A DNA stretch of 64,000 nucleotides from Methanoregulaceae archaeon (lineage in GTDB: Archaea; Halobacteriota; Methanomicrobia; Methanomicrobiales; Methanospirillaceae), in NCBI GenBank assembly GCA_021371995.1, contig JAJFVA010000020.1:62001-126000 (forward strand). Direction: 5' to 3'. The notes under the pieces are model-generated. The model saw nothing but the letters and a program-made list of their open reading frames with translations. It ran no database searches and was not told where the DNA came from. Position numbers and translations under genes: made by a program. Shown here in pieces: positions 8,196 through 16,084 of the stretch; position 1 is the first letter of the stretch, and each line of letters starts with the position of its first letter.

Positions 8196-9248
8196 ATGAA
8201 TCTCACTTCGTCACTTTCCGAACCATCACGAATCCTGATCACCGTTGCTGCAGCGATAGTAGTTCTCGCCGGGATGAAGGCTGCAGCCCCCTTCCTCGGC
8301 CCACTCGCATTCTCAGTCTTCCTGGCAGTCATCTTCGGAATGCTTCTCCACTGGTTCGAAAAAAAAGGCCTTTCCACACGCTCTGCCCTGATTCTCACCC
8401 TCGTGATTTTCTTTGTCATTATGGCTGTATTCATTGTCGTGATTGCCGTATCCTTCTTCCAGTTGTTGTCTGAGCTTCCCCGCTACCAGCAGGAACTGGA
8501 GAGCAGCCTTGAACTGGTCAGCCCGCTACTCAATAAGGTTGGGATCGATCCTGCATCCCTCACGTTACATGACCTCATCCGTTCTGCTTCTGCTGAGGCA
8601 GGCGGTCTGCTCAGCGGACTCTGGGACATTGCAATCCTTACGATCCTGATACTTCTCACAACCCTTTTCCTCCTCTTTGAAGCAAAGGGGTTCTCGTTCA
8701 AATTAAAGATCATCATCGAAGAACTCCGGCCAGGTGACCTGAACCGGTTTACCACTCTTGCACAGAAAAACGTGGACTACCTCATCATCAGGACCGAGGT
8801 GAACCTTGCTATGGGTATCGGTACAGCTGTCATTCTCGCACTGATTGGGGTAAAATATGCCATTTTCTGGGGATTCCTTGCCTTCCTGCTCGGATTCATT
8901 CCCTATATTGGGTTCTGGCTCGCCGTTATTCCGCCAATGCTCCTCGCCTGGTTCGATCTTGGCCCTGTGCCTGCTCTTCTGGTGCTGGCCGGGTCGGGAC
9001 TGGTAAACCTCCTTGCAGAATACGTGATGTTTCCCAACCTTGCCGGGCGGGGACTGGCACTTTCCGCTGCCGTTGTGTTTGTCTCCCTCATCTTCTGGGG
9101 ATGGATTCTCGGTGGAATCGGTGTTCTTCTTGCAGTTCCCCTGACACTTCTTGTCCAGCTGGCCTGTGAACTGTTCGATGAGACCCGGTGGATCGGGGTC
9201 CTGCTTGGACCCTCCCCTGACGTGAGTAGAGAACAGGGTCAGAAATAA
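8196..9248 (+). CDS. AI-2E family transporter (PerM/YdiK type)
   Basis: 350 residues with an N-terminal pair of helices, a large amphipathic central region (about residues 85-150) and five or more C-terminal helices. The late GFLAFLLGFIPYIGFWLAVIPP stretch (shown here in two parts: GFLAFLLGF and IPYIGFWLAVIPP) is the signature of the AI-2E exporter family. Family members export autoinducer-2 or act as Na+/H+ antiporters in bacteria; the substrate here is unknown. Single gene. Confidence 0.82.
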   Translation: MNLTSSLSEPSRILITVAAAIVVLAGMKAAAPFLGPLAFSVFLAVIFGMLLHWFEKKGLSTRSALILTLVIFFVIMAVFIVVIAVSFFQLLSELPRYQQELESSLELVSPLLNKVGIDPASLTLHDLIRSASAEAGGLLSGLWDIAILTILILLTTLFLLFEAKGFSFKLKIIIEELRPGDLNRFTTLAQKNVDYLIIRTEVNLAMGIGTAVILALIGVKYAIFWGFLAFLLGFIPYIGFWLAVIPPMLLAWFDLGPVPALLVLAGSGLVNLLAEYVMFPNLAGRGLALSAAVVFVSLIFWGWILGGIGVLLAVPLTLLVQLACELFDETRWIGVLLGPSPDVSREQGQK

Positions 9249-9298
9249 TCGGGTTGTTCTGAACTTACCTCCTCTAAAATTATATGCAAAAATCCATT

Positions 9299-9976
9299 TT
9301 ACCTGTTCATGAAGTAGTTCCTTGCCCTGCAGGGATTGTCAGTGGCCAGCCCGTCAATTCCCATTTCAGTTGCCACCTGGAACTCTTCCTTTGAGTCCAG
9401 CGTCCATGAGATAATCAGGAGATTCTTTTTGTGGCATTCTTTAACCAGGTCTCCGGACAACAACGCTAATTTCAGGAGAATCGCATCTGCCCCGAGTCCT
9501 TCTGCAGCACCAGGATGGTCAGCCAGTGCCCGGGAATAGATGATACCGGTTTTAACCCCCGGGAGAAGATCTTGTGCAGATACAATGCTTTCCGGGTGGA
9601 ATGAGACGATGAAAATGGTTTCAGCAGGATTATGCCTAAGAACGCTGCAGACCAGAGATTCGCTCCCGGGCTCCTTGATCTCCACAAATAGGCCACAGCG
9701 TCCTGAGACGAGGCAGCAGACCTCTTCAAGGGTCGGGATTTGTTCACCCTTCCCGGCATTAAGAGTCTTCAACTCTTCAATGCTGTACGCATTCACCGGC
9801 CCCTTGCCGCTGGTGGTGCGATCGAGCATCGGATCATGCATGATGACTGGAATCCCATCCCGGCTGAGCCGGACATCCACTTCAACGTAATCAGTACAGG
9901 CCATCCCTGTCTTTATAGCCCGGAGCGTATTTTCCGGCTCCAACCCCTTTGCACCGCGATGGCCGATGATGAGCGT
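9299..9976 (-). CDS. Glycerophosphodiester phosphodiesterase family protein with no canonical start codon
   Basis: The body matches GDPD (ugpQ-like) enzymes, which hydrolyse glycerophosphodiesters: EPENTL, YVEVDVRLSRDG, VIMHDPMLDRTTSG, VEIKEPG and a C-terminal TDNP. The first ATG/GTG/TTG in frame is a TTG at 9943, after the essential family motif GHRGA. Read upstream in the same frame, the expected LIIGHRGAKGLEPEN is intact and is preceded by AAGGAGG, but the codon where Met is expected is ACG (9974-9976). Either ACG is used or the start has been lost. With ACG the protein is 225 residues, normal for the family. It lies downstream of the cupin and CxxC genes on the same strand. Confidence 0.72.
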   Translation of the reverse strand, partial: TLIIGHRGAKGLEPENTLRAIKTGMACTDYVEVDVRLSRDGIPVIMHDPMLDRTTSGKGPVNAYSIEELKTLNAGKGEQIPTLEEVCCLVSGRCGLFVEIKEPGSESLVCSVLRHNPAETIFIVSFHPESIVSAQDLLPGVKTGIIYSRALADHPGAAEGLGADAILLKLALLSGDLVKECHKKNLLIISWTLDSKEEFQVATEMGIDGLATDNPCRARNYFMNR

Positions 9977-10047
9977 GAGACTCTTTTCCTCCTTGTAAAT
10001 ATTTGCCCCATTCCGGGAATTACTGAGCAGGCCGGTAGCGTAATCCG

Positions 10048-10332
10048 CTACAATATCGACCCACTGAATTGACGGTATTCCTCCATCAGTGCATCTGCAT
10101 AGGCATCGGTCTTTTTTGTCGGGATATAATTGAATATCTTCGCCCGTTTCACGAGTTCCCCCCTGATCTCCCCTTGATCATCAAGGTGGAGTGCTGATAC
10201 ATCAGACAGGATACGGTCGAGCTGGTCGATACCCGTCTCCCTGCCACCTACAAGGATCTTCCGAATCTTTATCTGATCAGGGGTAATGCCCCCGCAGATA
10301 CTGCAGTATTTTCCTTCTTTATCCCCGCTCAT
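10048..10332 (-). CDS. Small CxxC protein, conserved in Methanomicrobiales type genomes
   Basis: 94 residues with a single CxxC knuckle (YCSICGG) near the N-terminus and a charged helical remainder ending in a PTKKTDAYADALMEEY segment. Similar short proteins in methanogens have been annotated as NAC family transcription factor, an unproven label recalled from memory. The ATG at 10332 is preferred to the GTG at 10338, because GGAG of the upstream gene's last codons is 8 nt from the ATG and only 2 nt from the GTG. It is coupled to the cupin gene just upstream, suggesting a joint role. Confidence 0.6.
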   Translation of the reverse strand: MSGDKEGKYCSICGGITPDQIKIRKILVGGRETGIDQLDRILSDVSALHLDDQGEIRGELVKRAKIFNYIPTKKTDAYADALMEEYRQFSGSIL

Positions 10333-10337
10333 CCCCA

Positions 10338-10673
10338 CTACTCCTTTACCATGACAAGTATCATCTTAAACCGTGTCACGGCCGACAGGGCATGCGGGGC
10401 ATTTGCCGGGAAGATGATCGTATCCCCCTCACACATAGGGTGACTTTCCCCGGACACCCAGACCTCGCATTCACCGTCAAGGATTGTTACCACCGCATCA
10501 AACGGAGCCGTATGCTCCGAGAGACCTTCGCCCTCATCAAATGAGAAGATGGTGATGCTTCCCGCTTTTTTATTGATGATCATCCGGCTTGCAATGCTTC
10601 CTTCCTGGTAAGCGACAAGATCCTTCAGGTGGAGGACTTTTCCCTTGAGTTCTTCCCGGTCTTCACTGCTCAT
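10338..10673 (-). CDS. Cupin domain protein
   Basis: 111 residues forming one cupin barrel. The first motif appears around SEHTAPFDAVVTILDGECEV, with two metal-ligand candidates (H and a later E), and the second around GDTIIFPANAPHAL, whose His completes the usual set. Substrate unknown. GGGAG is placed 6 nt before the ATG. It is first in a same-strand series with the CxxC protein and, after a 70-bp gap, the phosphodiesterase. Confidence 0.8.
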   Translation of the reverse strand: MSSEDREELKGKVLHLKDLVAYQEGSIASRMIINKKAGSITIFSFDEGEGLSEHTAPFDAVVTILDGECEVWVSGESHPMCEGDTIIFPANAPHALSAVTRFKMILVMVKE

Positions 10674-10790
10674 GCTGGGCTCCCTGCTTTCTCTTGGAAT
10701 TCATTGGGAATATCTGTTATGATCCCCTCATGAAGGACTCGTGCAACAAGGAATCCAAACAACGGATTAATCAGTCCCGGGCTCCCCTTC

Positions 10791-11561
10791 CTATTCCTTT
10801 ACAATCCGGTATTCGAGGGCACCTTCAACCGGGCAGACATCAAGGCAGCGGTGACAGAGATAACATTCGCTCTTGAGGTCGCTTATCTTTGCCTCGTTGG
10901 TCGGGCAGGCCCGCTCGCACTTCCCACAGGAGACGCAGGCATCCATCCGCTGGATTTTAAACCGGCTTCCCATGGCAGGAACCGATACAATTGCCCCGAA
11001 CGGGCAGATGAACCTGCAGAACGGCCGGTACAGGAAGAGGGCGATGACAATAACCGCAAGGAAGATGAAAAATCCTGTTGACAGGATTACAAGGAAAAAT
11101 TCCCGTATCCCAAACAGCCGGAGAAGCCCGAAGGTGAAAAGGTACCCGGCAAGAAGAAAGAGGAGGAAAAAAATCCCCCTTATGATACCCGGCCATATCT
11201 TGCTCCCCACCCTGACTTTGGGTCCGGGGACAAGGGAGGCAAGCTCCTGGACCGCCCCGATGGGACAGAAATACCCGCAGTAGAACCTTCCGAAAAGGAA
11301 GCTTAGGGCCAGCATTACAAGGATCCCGGCAGCCGCAACCACGAGAGGCCCGCCAACACCCCGTGCATCCCTGAGAATAAGACTCTGGAACTGCCAGGGA
11401 ATGAACGGTGAAAAGATCAGGAACCCGAGGGCCAGGGTAATCACAAGGAAAAACCAGCCGATCCGCCGTGTCCATCTTTTGGTATACCAGAGATATGCCG
11501 TAATACAAAACATCGCCAGGGCATAGAGGAACCCAAGCGCCCGTGCCTCCTCATACGCCAA
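10791..11561 (-). CDS. NapH/CcoG-like membrane polyferredoxin
   Basis: About 256 residues with five transmembrane helices and two kinds of cysteine site. Two CxxxCP motifs sit at the membrane surface (CGYFCPIGA and CRFICPFGA), the NapH/NosR/CcoG pattern. The soluble tail carries two ferredoxin motifs, CVSCGKCERACP and CYLCHRCLDVCP. It probably moves electrons between a membrane donor and a soluble partner; the partner is unknown. The only available upstream start is TTG, with a TATACA element about 15 nt before it and a long palindrome (11590-11616) just beyond. An ATG 16 codons in is an alternative start. Confidence 0.8.
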   Translation of the reverse strand: MAYEEARALGFLYALAMFCITAYLWYTKRWTRRIGWFFLVITLALGFLIFSPFIPWQFQSLILRDARGVGGPLVVAAAGILVMLALSFLFGRFYCGYFCPIGAVQELASLVPGPKVRVGSKIWPGIIRGIFFLLFLLAGYLFTFGLLRLFGIREFFLVILSTGFFIFLAVIVIALFLYRPFCRFICPFGAIVSVPAMGSRFKIQRMDACVSCGKCERACPTNEAKISDLKSECYLCHRCLDVCPVEGALEYRIVKE

Positions 11562-11589
11562 TTGGGATCGCCTGTATACCCATTTTCCT

Positions 11590-11616
11590 CTGTCAGCATC
11601 AATATGATGCTGACAG
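11590..11616. promoter_or_regulatory. Perfect 11-bp inverted repeat, candidate operator
   Basis: CTGTCAGCATC (11590-11600) is repeated exactly in inverse at 11606-11616, with a 5-nt spacer (AATAT). It lies 28 bp upstream of the polyferredoxin start and just upstream of a TATACA element at 11575-11580, the position expected for a protein-binding operator. As RNA it would be a strong hairpin, but no T-run follows on either strand, so a terminator is less likely. Confidence 0.55.
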
Positions 11617-11837
11617 GGAATGACTGAGTCCTTTCAATTTATCATTGGTGACCGGATAGCCCTGCAATATCGTCCTGAAACGATCGCATCAGACAATAAA
11701 GATTCTGGAGCAGAGGATTCCTCGGAATTGCAAAAATGGGTTGGCCGTTGTTCAAGAAATTATAGCATTCATGCATATGATTTCGACCATACACCCCTCC
11801 TGCCATGACCCTTACCTTCATCTGCCCCTGAGCAGAG

Positions 11838-12185
11838 ATGGAAGCTATGAAGATTACTGATGTGAATTCCCTGAAGAGTGCACCAAACCCCCACCAGGTT
11901 GATGCACGGAAAGCCTACGAATCACCCCATGCCGTGGCCGTGGTGATCACGTTACAACCCGGAGAATCCTTGAAAAAGCACATCACTCCTGTTGACGTTT
12001 TTTTCTACGTTCTTGAAGGCACCGGCATCATCGAGATAGGGGGAGAACGTGCAACGACAGGCAAGGACTGCCTCATCGAGAGCCCGGCCCGGATTCCTCA
12101 CCGCTGGATCAATGAAAGCAATGGAATCTTCCGTGTTCTTGTCGTGAAAGTACCAAAGCCCACAGAGGAGACAAAATTACTCTGA
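11838..12185 (+). CDS. Cupin domain protein
   Basis: 115 residues, single-domain cupin. ITLQPGESLKKHITPVDVFFYVLEG carries the first motif (given in two parts: ITLQPGESLKKHI and TPVDVFFYVLEG), and LIESPARIPHRW the second with its His. ATGs at 11838 and 11847 are both possible. It lies 15 nt before the siroheme protein gene and is likely co-transcribed with it. It differs clearly in sequence from the cupin at 10338. Confidence 0.78.
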   Translation: MEAMKITDVNSLKSAPNPHQVDARKAYESPHAVAVVITLQPGESLKKHITPVDVFFYVLEGTGIIEIGGERATTGKDCLIESPARIPHRWINESNGIFRVLVVKVPKPTEETKLL

Positions 12186-12200
12186 TGGATAAGGTGCACC

Positions 12201-12881
12201 ATGCCGAGCGAAGCCATCCTCCAGCGGGACGGGAAAACCTTTGCGATCACGGTTCGTTTTTCCGGGGGGTTCGTTACCCCAGCCGACCTTGAGAAGATTG
12301 CCGCCGTTGCCCGGAATCATGCGATCCCCGTTATAAAAATGACGTCCGGCCAGCGGTTCCTCCTTGCCGGGATCCTGAAAAAAGACCTGTCTGCCATCTG
12401 GAAAGACCTTGGAATGGACCCGGTGAGGGCCACAGCCCCCTGTGTGAAATTTGTCCAGGCCTGTATCGGGAGTGCCTGGTGCAGGTACGGGGTGCAGGAT
12501 TCGATCAGAATCGCAGGGGAAATTGAAAGATTCGCTTCGGGCACCGAATTCCCGGCAAAAATAAAAATCGGGGTATCGGGATGCGGGAGAAACTGCAGTG
12601 CCGGATATTTCAGGGATGTCGGACTTTTCGCGAGCACGAGGGGATGGACCGTTACTTTTGGGGGGAATGGGGGAAGGATACCAAGAATCGGGGAAGTCAT
12701 AGGTCAGGATCTTTCTGCCGCCGATGCCCTTGACCTTGTGCGGCGCATGCTCGAGTATTACTGCTGTAATGCATCAGAAAAAGAACGAACATCCCGGTTC
12801 GTTGAGCGGGTGGGGGTTCCCAGGATCAAGTCTGATGTACTTTCACTCTGCCCATACCTCACGCTTGAGGATGCGGACTGA
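12201..12881 (+). CDS. Small sulfite/nitrite reductase-like siroheme [4Fe-4S] protein
   Basis: 226 residues consisting of one ferredoxin-like half-domain (VTPADLEKIAAVA and KMTSGQRFLLAGI, the siroheme-pocket arginine region) followed by the siroheme-[4Fe-4S] motif. The cluster ligands are present as C-x5-C (ACIGSAWCRYG) and C-x3-C (GCGRNCSAG). This is half the length of assimilatory reductases and resembles the small dissimilatory sulfite reductase-like proteins of methanogens, whose function is unsettled. No ferredoxin domain or NAD-binding domain is attached, so electrons must come from a partner. It has an AAGGTG site 5 nt before the ATG, and its stop is next to the DUF2121 start. Confidence 0.78.
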   Translation: MPSEAILQRDGKTFAITVRFSGGFVTPADLEKIAAVARNHAIPVIKMTSGQRFLLAGILKKDLSAIWKDLGMDPVRATAPCVKFVQACIGSAWCRYGVQDSIRIAGEIERFASGTEFPAKIKIGVSGCGRNCSAGYFRDVGLFASTRGWTVTFGGNGGRIPRIGEVIGQDLSAADALDLVRRMLEYYCCNASEKERTSRFVERVGVPRIKSDVLSLCPYLTLEDAD

Positions 12882-12882
12882 A

Positions 12883-13461
12883 ATGAGCCTCGTAATTGCA
12901 TTCACCGGCAGGGAAGGGGCGGTCATGGCAGGGGATCTCAGGGAGATCCTGATGCAGGGACCTGATACCGGGATTTGCGGGTTTGAGCAGGAGTTGTATT
13001 CCGGGCAGATCACGACCGATTCCGATCTCAGGAAACGTGCAGGTGAACGGGGAATTATCCTCCGTGTGCGGGATGACAAGTGTAAGGTCTCGGAACATGA
13101 AGGTATCCTGGTTGGTGAAGTGACCGAATCTGAAGGGGTTATTGTGAGGAGAAGGAGACTCTACGCAGTCTGTGGATCCTTTGCAATTGTCGATATAAAA
13201 GGAGAGGACTGTATCCTGAAACAGAAGGGGCAGGGCAGCACATTTGTGGTCCTCGGAAATGAAATCACAAAGCGGATTGCATACGGGATGATACGGTCAG
13301 AATGGAACAATGGAACATTTCCTGATGCGGTCCGGCTCATCATCGGGATTATGAATACCGTTGCATCCTGCACTGCCTCTGTGAGCAGTGCATTTACGAT
13401 CCTGCAAACCCGGAAGAAGGCTGATCTTGATATGAGAGGGATCATGAATAAGAAAATCTGA
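12883..13461 (+). CDS. DUF2121 family protein, possible Ntn-hydrolase fold
   Basis: 192 residues. The frame extends further upstream, but the ATG at 12883 fits the family start (MSLVIAF) and lies 1 nt past the preceding stop. The segment SLVIAFTGREGAVMAGDLR resembles the first two strands and turn of proteasome-type Ntn hydrolases; removing Met would expose Ser2 as a possible nucleophile. This is a by-eye resemblance, not a proven homology. DUF2121 proteins are widespread in methanogens and uncharacterised. It is coupled to the siroheme protein. Confidence 0.7.
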   Translation: MSLVIAFTGREGAVMAGDLREILMQGPDTGICGFEQELYSGQITTDSDLRKRAGERGIILRVRDDKCKVSEHEGILVGEVTESEGVIVRRRRLYAVCGSFAIVDIKGEDCILKQKGQGSTFVVLGNEITKRIAYGMIRSEWNNGTFPDAVRLIIGIMNTVASCTASVSSAFTILQTRKKADLDMRGIMNKKI

Positions 13462-13786
13462 TGATATTCCCATGGTAGAGGAGAAAATACTTACAAAGAA
13501 CACTTCTGGATAATGGGGTTTTCGTATCAGCGGGGAGACATACGAACTCGTCAGAAAATAACTACGAGTATGCCTTTATACAAAGCCACTCGCCCGAAAC
13601 GAGTTGATGGCATGCATAGAGATCCATTTGCAGGGCATAGTGCTGAGTTCTATCTGGTAGTATTCTGAAACGGGAAAACTTGATCTTGAAGCAAATAGAA
13701 AGATTGAAAGAATTCCGGTAACTCCCTTCGAGGTGCACCTGTTCAGGAAGTGATCCCTGAATACGGTTACCATCACTAAAAAATGT
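13462..13786. other. 325-bp gene-free stretch, possible coding remnant
   Basis: No intact gene is seen. Two short protein-like stretches follow each other on the plus strand in different frames: AGHSAEFYLVVF near 13632-13667 and LDLEANRKIERIPVTPFEV near 13682-13738, each ended by a stop. This could be a decayed gene with a frameshift, but I do not recognise the family. Confidence 0.25.
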
Positions 13787-14482
13787 TCAATTTGTCTTCT
13801 GACGCATCCGTATCCGGTAAAATCCATAAATGACAAGGAGCACCACGATTACGATGGCTGCGGCCGCAATACCTAGCGCAGGATTCATCAGGAAGAGGTT
13901 TTTGATGGCTTCAGCGCCAAGGGCAATGATCGTGCAACCGATGATTGAACCGATCGATATTGCAAGCAGCACCTTGCCGGGGGAGAGCCCCATCATCCTT
14001 CCCACGAGGGTCGCGCCCACTCCTCCGCTCCCCTGGAGGGGAAACATGACAAAGAGGACTACTCCCATGAAGTAAAAGCGTTCCAGCCACGGCCTTTTTG
14101 CAAAAAAATCCTCTCCACCCGCGATAAACTTCCGGATCCACCCACCGACCCCGGGAATTTTCAGGGCTATATCGAAGTTCAGCGCCATGAATATCCCGGT
14201 CAGGATATCCATCAGGGCGATTGAAAACGCCATCATCCACCAGGGAAACCCAATGGCAATCCCGATCGGGATAACCGATTCTTTCCCTGCCGGGGGAATG
14301 ATATAGGCAATCAGTAACCCGCCATGGATCAACCAGAGATCATAAGGAAGAACAAAATAGAGGACAACGAGATAGGGTATTCCGAGAAGGAAGGGGATTG
14401 AGAGCCGGAAAAGTCGTTCCGGGATCCCTATCTTCCTGGTGGGCATCAGCTCGAAGGCTGATGTGATCAGCGGGTGGAACAT
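13787..14482 (-). CDS. Putative small multidrug export protein (COG2426 type)
   Basis: 231 residues with five or six hydrophobic helices. IPPAGKESVIPIGIAIGFP, MDILTGIFMALNFDI and MFPLQGSGGVGATLVGRMMG are characteristic of this small-exporter family, in which the PxxGKE and GSGG segments are conserved. The assignment comes from family resemblance; the substrate has not been established. Single gene, ending at a basic cytoplasmic tail. Confidence 0.75.
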   Translation of the reverse strand: MFHPLITSAFELMPTRKIGIPERLFRLSIPFLLGIPYLVVLYFVLPYDLWLIHGGLLIAYIIPPAGKESVIPIGIAIGFPWWMMAFSIALMDILTGIFMALNFDIALKIPGVGGWIRKFIAGGEDFFAKRPWLERFYFMGVVLFVMFPLQGSGGVGATLVGRMMGLSPGKVLLAISIGSIIGCTIIALGAEAIKNLFLMNPALGIAAAAIVIVVLLVIYGFYRIRMRQKTN

Positions 14483-14641
14483 AATGGATGTGCCCTGTAC
14501 CGTGGCAGGGGAATGACAATATGCTTTGTGCTGGGACGAGAAATTCCCTTAACTCTTTATCCGGGAAAAGCGATATGTATTATCAGACAACCCACATCTA
14601 GCCAATAGTCAGGAGATACAATTCTGAACCCCAAAGTAACG

Positions 14642-14887
14642 ATGATCATCAACCAATGCTTCCCCCTTATCATCGAACGCCATGAGAAAGATCCAGTTTC
14701 ATCTGAAACATCCATTGGAAGCCTCGAGAGATACCGGAAGATGGGCTACGACGCGATTCGTAACCTCCCGGAAGATGAGAGGGAGAGGGACAGAAAGGTG
14801 ATCGATGCGGCATTTCAAGAGTCATCGGATAAAATCCGTGAAATTGGTGAACGGAAAAAAACAACCACCCGACTGTTCGGGATTTGA
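14642..14887 (+). CDS. Hypothetical small helical protein
   Basis: 81 residues, family not recognised. After a hydrophobic start it is rich in Glu, Lys and Arg, and helical. The centre (GSLERYRKMGYDAIRNLPEDERERDRKVID, here split at MGYDA) suggests a coiled or DNA-associated small protein. No clear ribosome-binding site is present. A TATA-like ATGTATTATC at 14575-14584 lies upstream. Coding status is plausible but not certain. Confidence 0.45.
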   Translation: MIINQCFPLIIERHEKDPVSSETSIGSLERYRKMGYDAIRNLPEDERERDRKVIDAAFQESSDKIREIGERKKTTTRLFGI

Positions 14888-14930
14888 GGATCCTTCCCAG
14901 GGATCCTGACACAAATGGCATCAGGCTGCT

Positions 14931-15293
14931 ATGGCACGGACGCTTTCAACCCGGGACCTTGAGATCTTAAAAAAACTTGCACCCGAAACAAATGAGTCGC
15001 TCTGTCCTGGATCAGGCCATAATTTCTTATCCATCCTTCCCCCGGTATCAAACCATTTCGCCACCAGTGATGCAGATTTTCTTGCCCGAATCGAGCGACT
15101 GTCAGAAGAGGATCTCAGATACCTCGTAGGGATGATCCTTGACGGGGCCGAGAGTGTCGGGTGCATGCACCCGGAGCACGTTGTCCTGATCGCCGACCAG
15201 GTAGCAAGGAAACTCTCACCGGATACCGCTGATTCGATCATCTCTCTTTATGTATCCGGATATACCCGTGAACAGGAACCGGATGGAGAATAA
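14931..15293 (+). CDS. Conserved hypothetical protein
   Basis: 120 residues, mostly helical, without signal or membrane segments. SLCPGSGHNFLSILPPVSNHF is a distinctive segment (here 21 residues in the protein, quoted as SLCPGSGHNF then PPVSNHF), followed by LSEEDLRYLVGMILDGAESV and a CMHPEH site. The cysteine/histidine positions could bind metal. I do not recognise a named family. It is convergent with the DUF169 gene, with 8 bp between their ends. Confidence 0.6.
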   Translation: MARTLSTRDLEILKKLAPETNESLCPGSGHNFLSILPPVSNHFATSDADFLARIERLSEEDLRYLVGMILDGAESVGCMHPEHVVLIADQVARKLSPDTADSIISLYVSGYTREQEPDGE

Positions 15294-15301
15294 GGGGTTC
15301 C

Positions 15302-16084
15302 TCATTCTTTTTCCCCGAAACCTTTCCCATGATCGGGAAAAGCAACCGAAGGCCTTTTAGCGATGAATGATTCGTTGAGGTTTTCTGCAATCCTTCGCGC
15401 CACCCCAATTGGAAGCCCGATCGCCATCAGGTCCGGAGACAGCGCCCAGTTGACGGTCGGATCCTGCGGACCAAGGAAGGCAGATTCGGCCGGTGCATGC
15501 TCCGCCATTCCGGCAGGATACGTGACAACCGTAGCACATGCCGGCCCCCAGGGCACGAGTACAGGAGAGAAAGGATCTGCACGGTCAAAGTGGACCAGTG
15601 CCGAAAGATTCCGTATCTGCTCAGCGTTCCCGAAACAACTGATTGCCTTTACCCCTTTGACAGAGTCCGGGACTGATGCACAGGTCCGGACAACGAGGTA
15701 TTTCCCAAGCGGGGTTATCTTCCCTTCCGCATCAAAGCACTGGTCAACCAGTCCAGGACTGGCTTTAAGATACTCCGCAGGGGCATCCGGGATTCCTGGC
15801 CTCCCGGTCGAAACAAAAAAGCTGATTGCAGGAGGGCGCGTGATATACCCTGTATGGGAGAGCCCTCCTGGACAGCAGCCGGTCTTTGCATCGCTGCCAA
15901 GATAAAAGGCAGAGACTCCCCTCTCCGTTGCCATTTTTACCATCGCTGCAGCAATACAACGGTGCACCTCATGAAGATGAACGGCTCCCTCAGGAACACT
16001 GTCTGAACCATATACCGCCAGAGGCTCTGTTGAAAGCCGGCATGCAGTAGCTATCTCTTTCCCGACCACCCGAACTGAATCCAT
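15302..16084 (-). CDS. DUF169 family protein
   Basis: 260 residues. The order of segments follows DUF169: an N-terminal LSTEPLAVYG, HRCIAAAMVKMATERGV, CCPGG, a central KAISCFGNAEQIRNLSALVHF and a C-terminal GPACATVVTYP with DLMAIGLPIG. Several cysteines (tandem Cys in TGCCPGG) hint at metal or cluster binding. DUF169 proteins are common in methanogens and anaerobes, and their activity is unknown. Single gene. Confidence 0.78.
   Translation of the reverse strand: MDSVRVVGKEIATACRLSTEPLAVYGSDSVPEGAVHLHEVHRCIAAAMVKMATERGVSAFYLGSDAKTGCCPGGLSHTGYITRPPAISFFVSTGRPGIPDAPAEYLKASPGLVDQCFDAEGKITPLGKYLVVRTCASVPDSVKGVKAISCFGNAEQIRNLSALVHFDRADPFSPVLVPWGPACATVVTYPAGMAEHAPAESAFLGPQDPTVNWALSPDLMAIGLPIGVARRIAENLNESFIAKRPSVAFPDHGKGFGEKE

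Noticed and set aside
11620-11808. 62-codon plus-strand frame after the palindrome
   Set aside because: No proper ribosome-binding site spacing, unremarkable composition and no recognised family; more likely chance.
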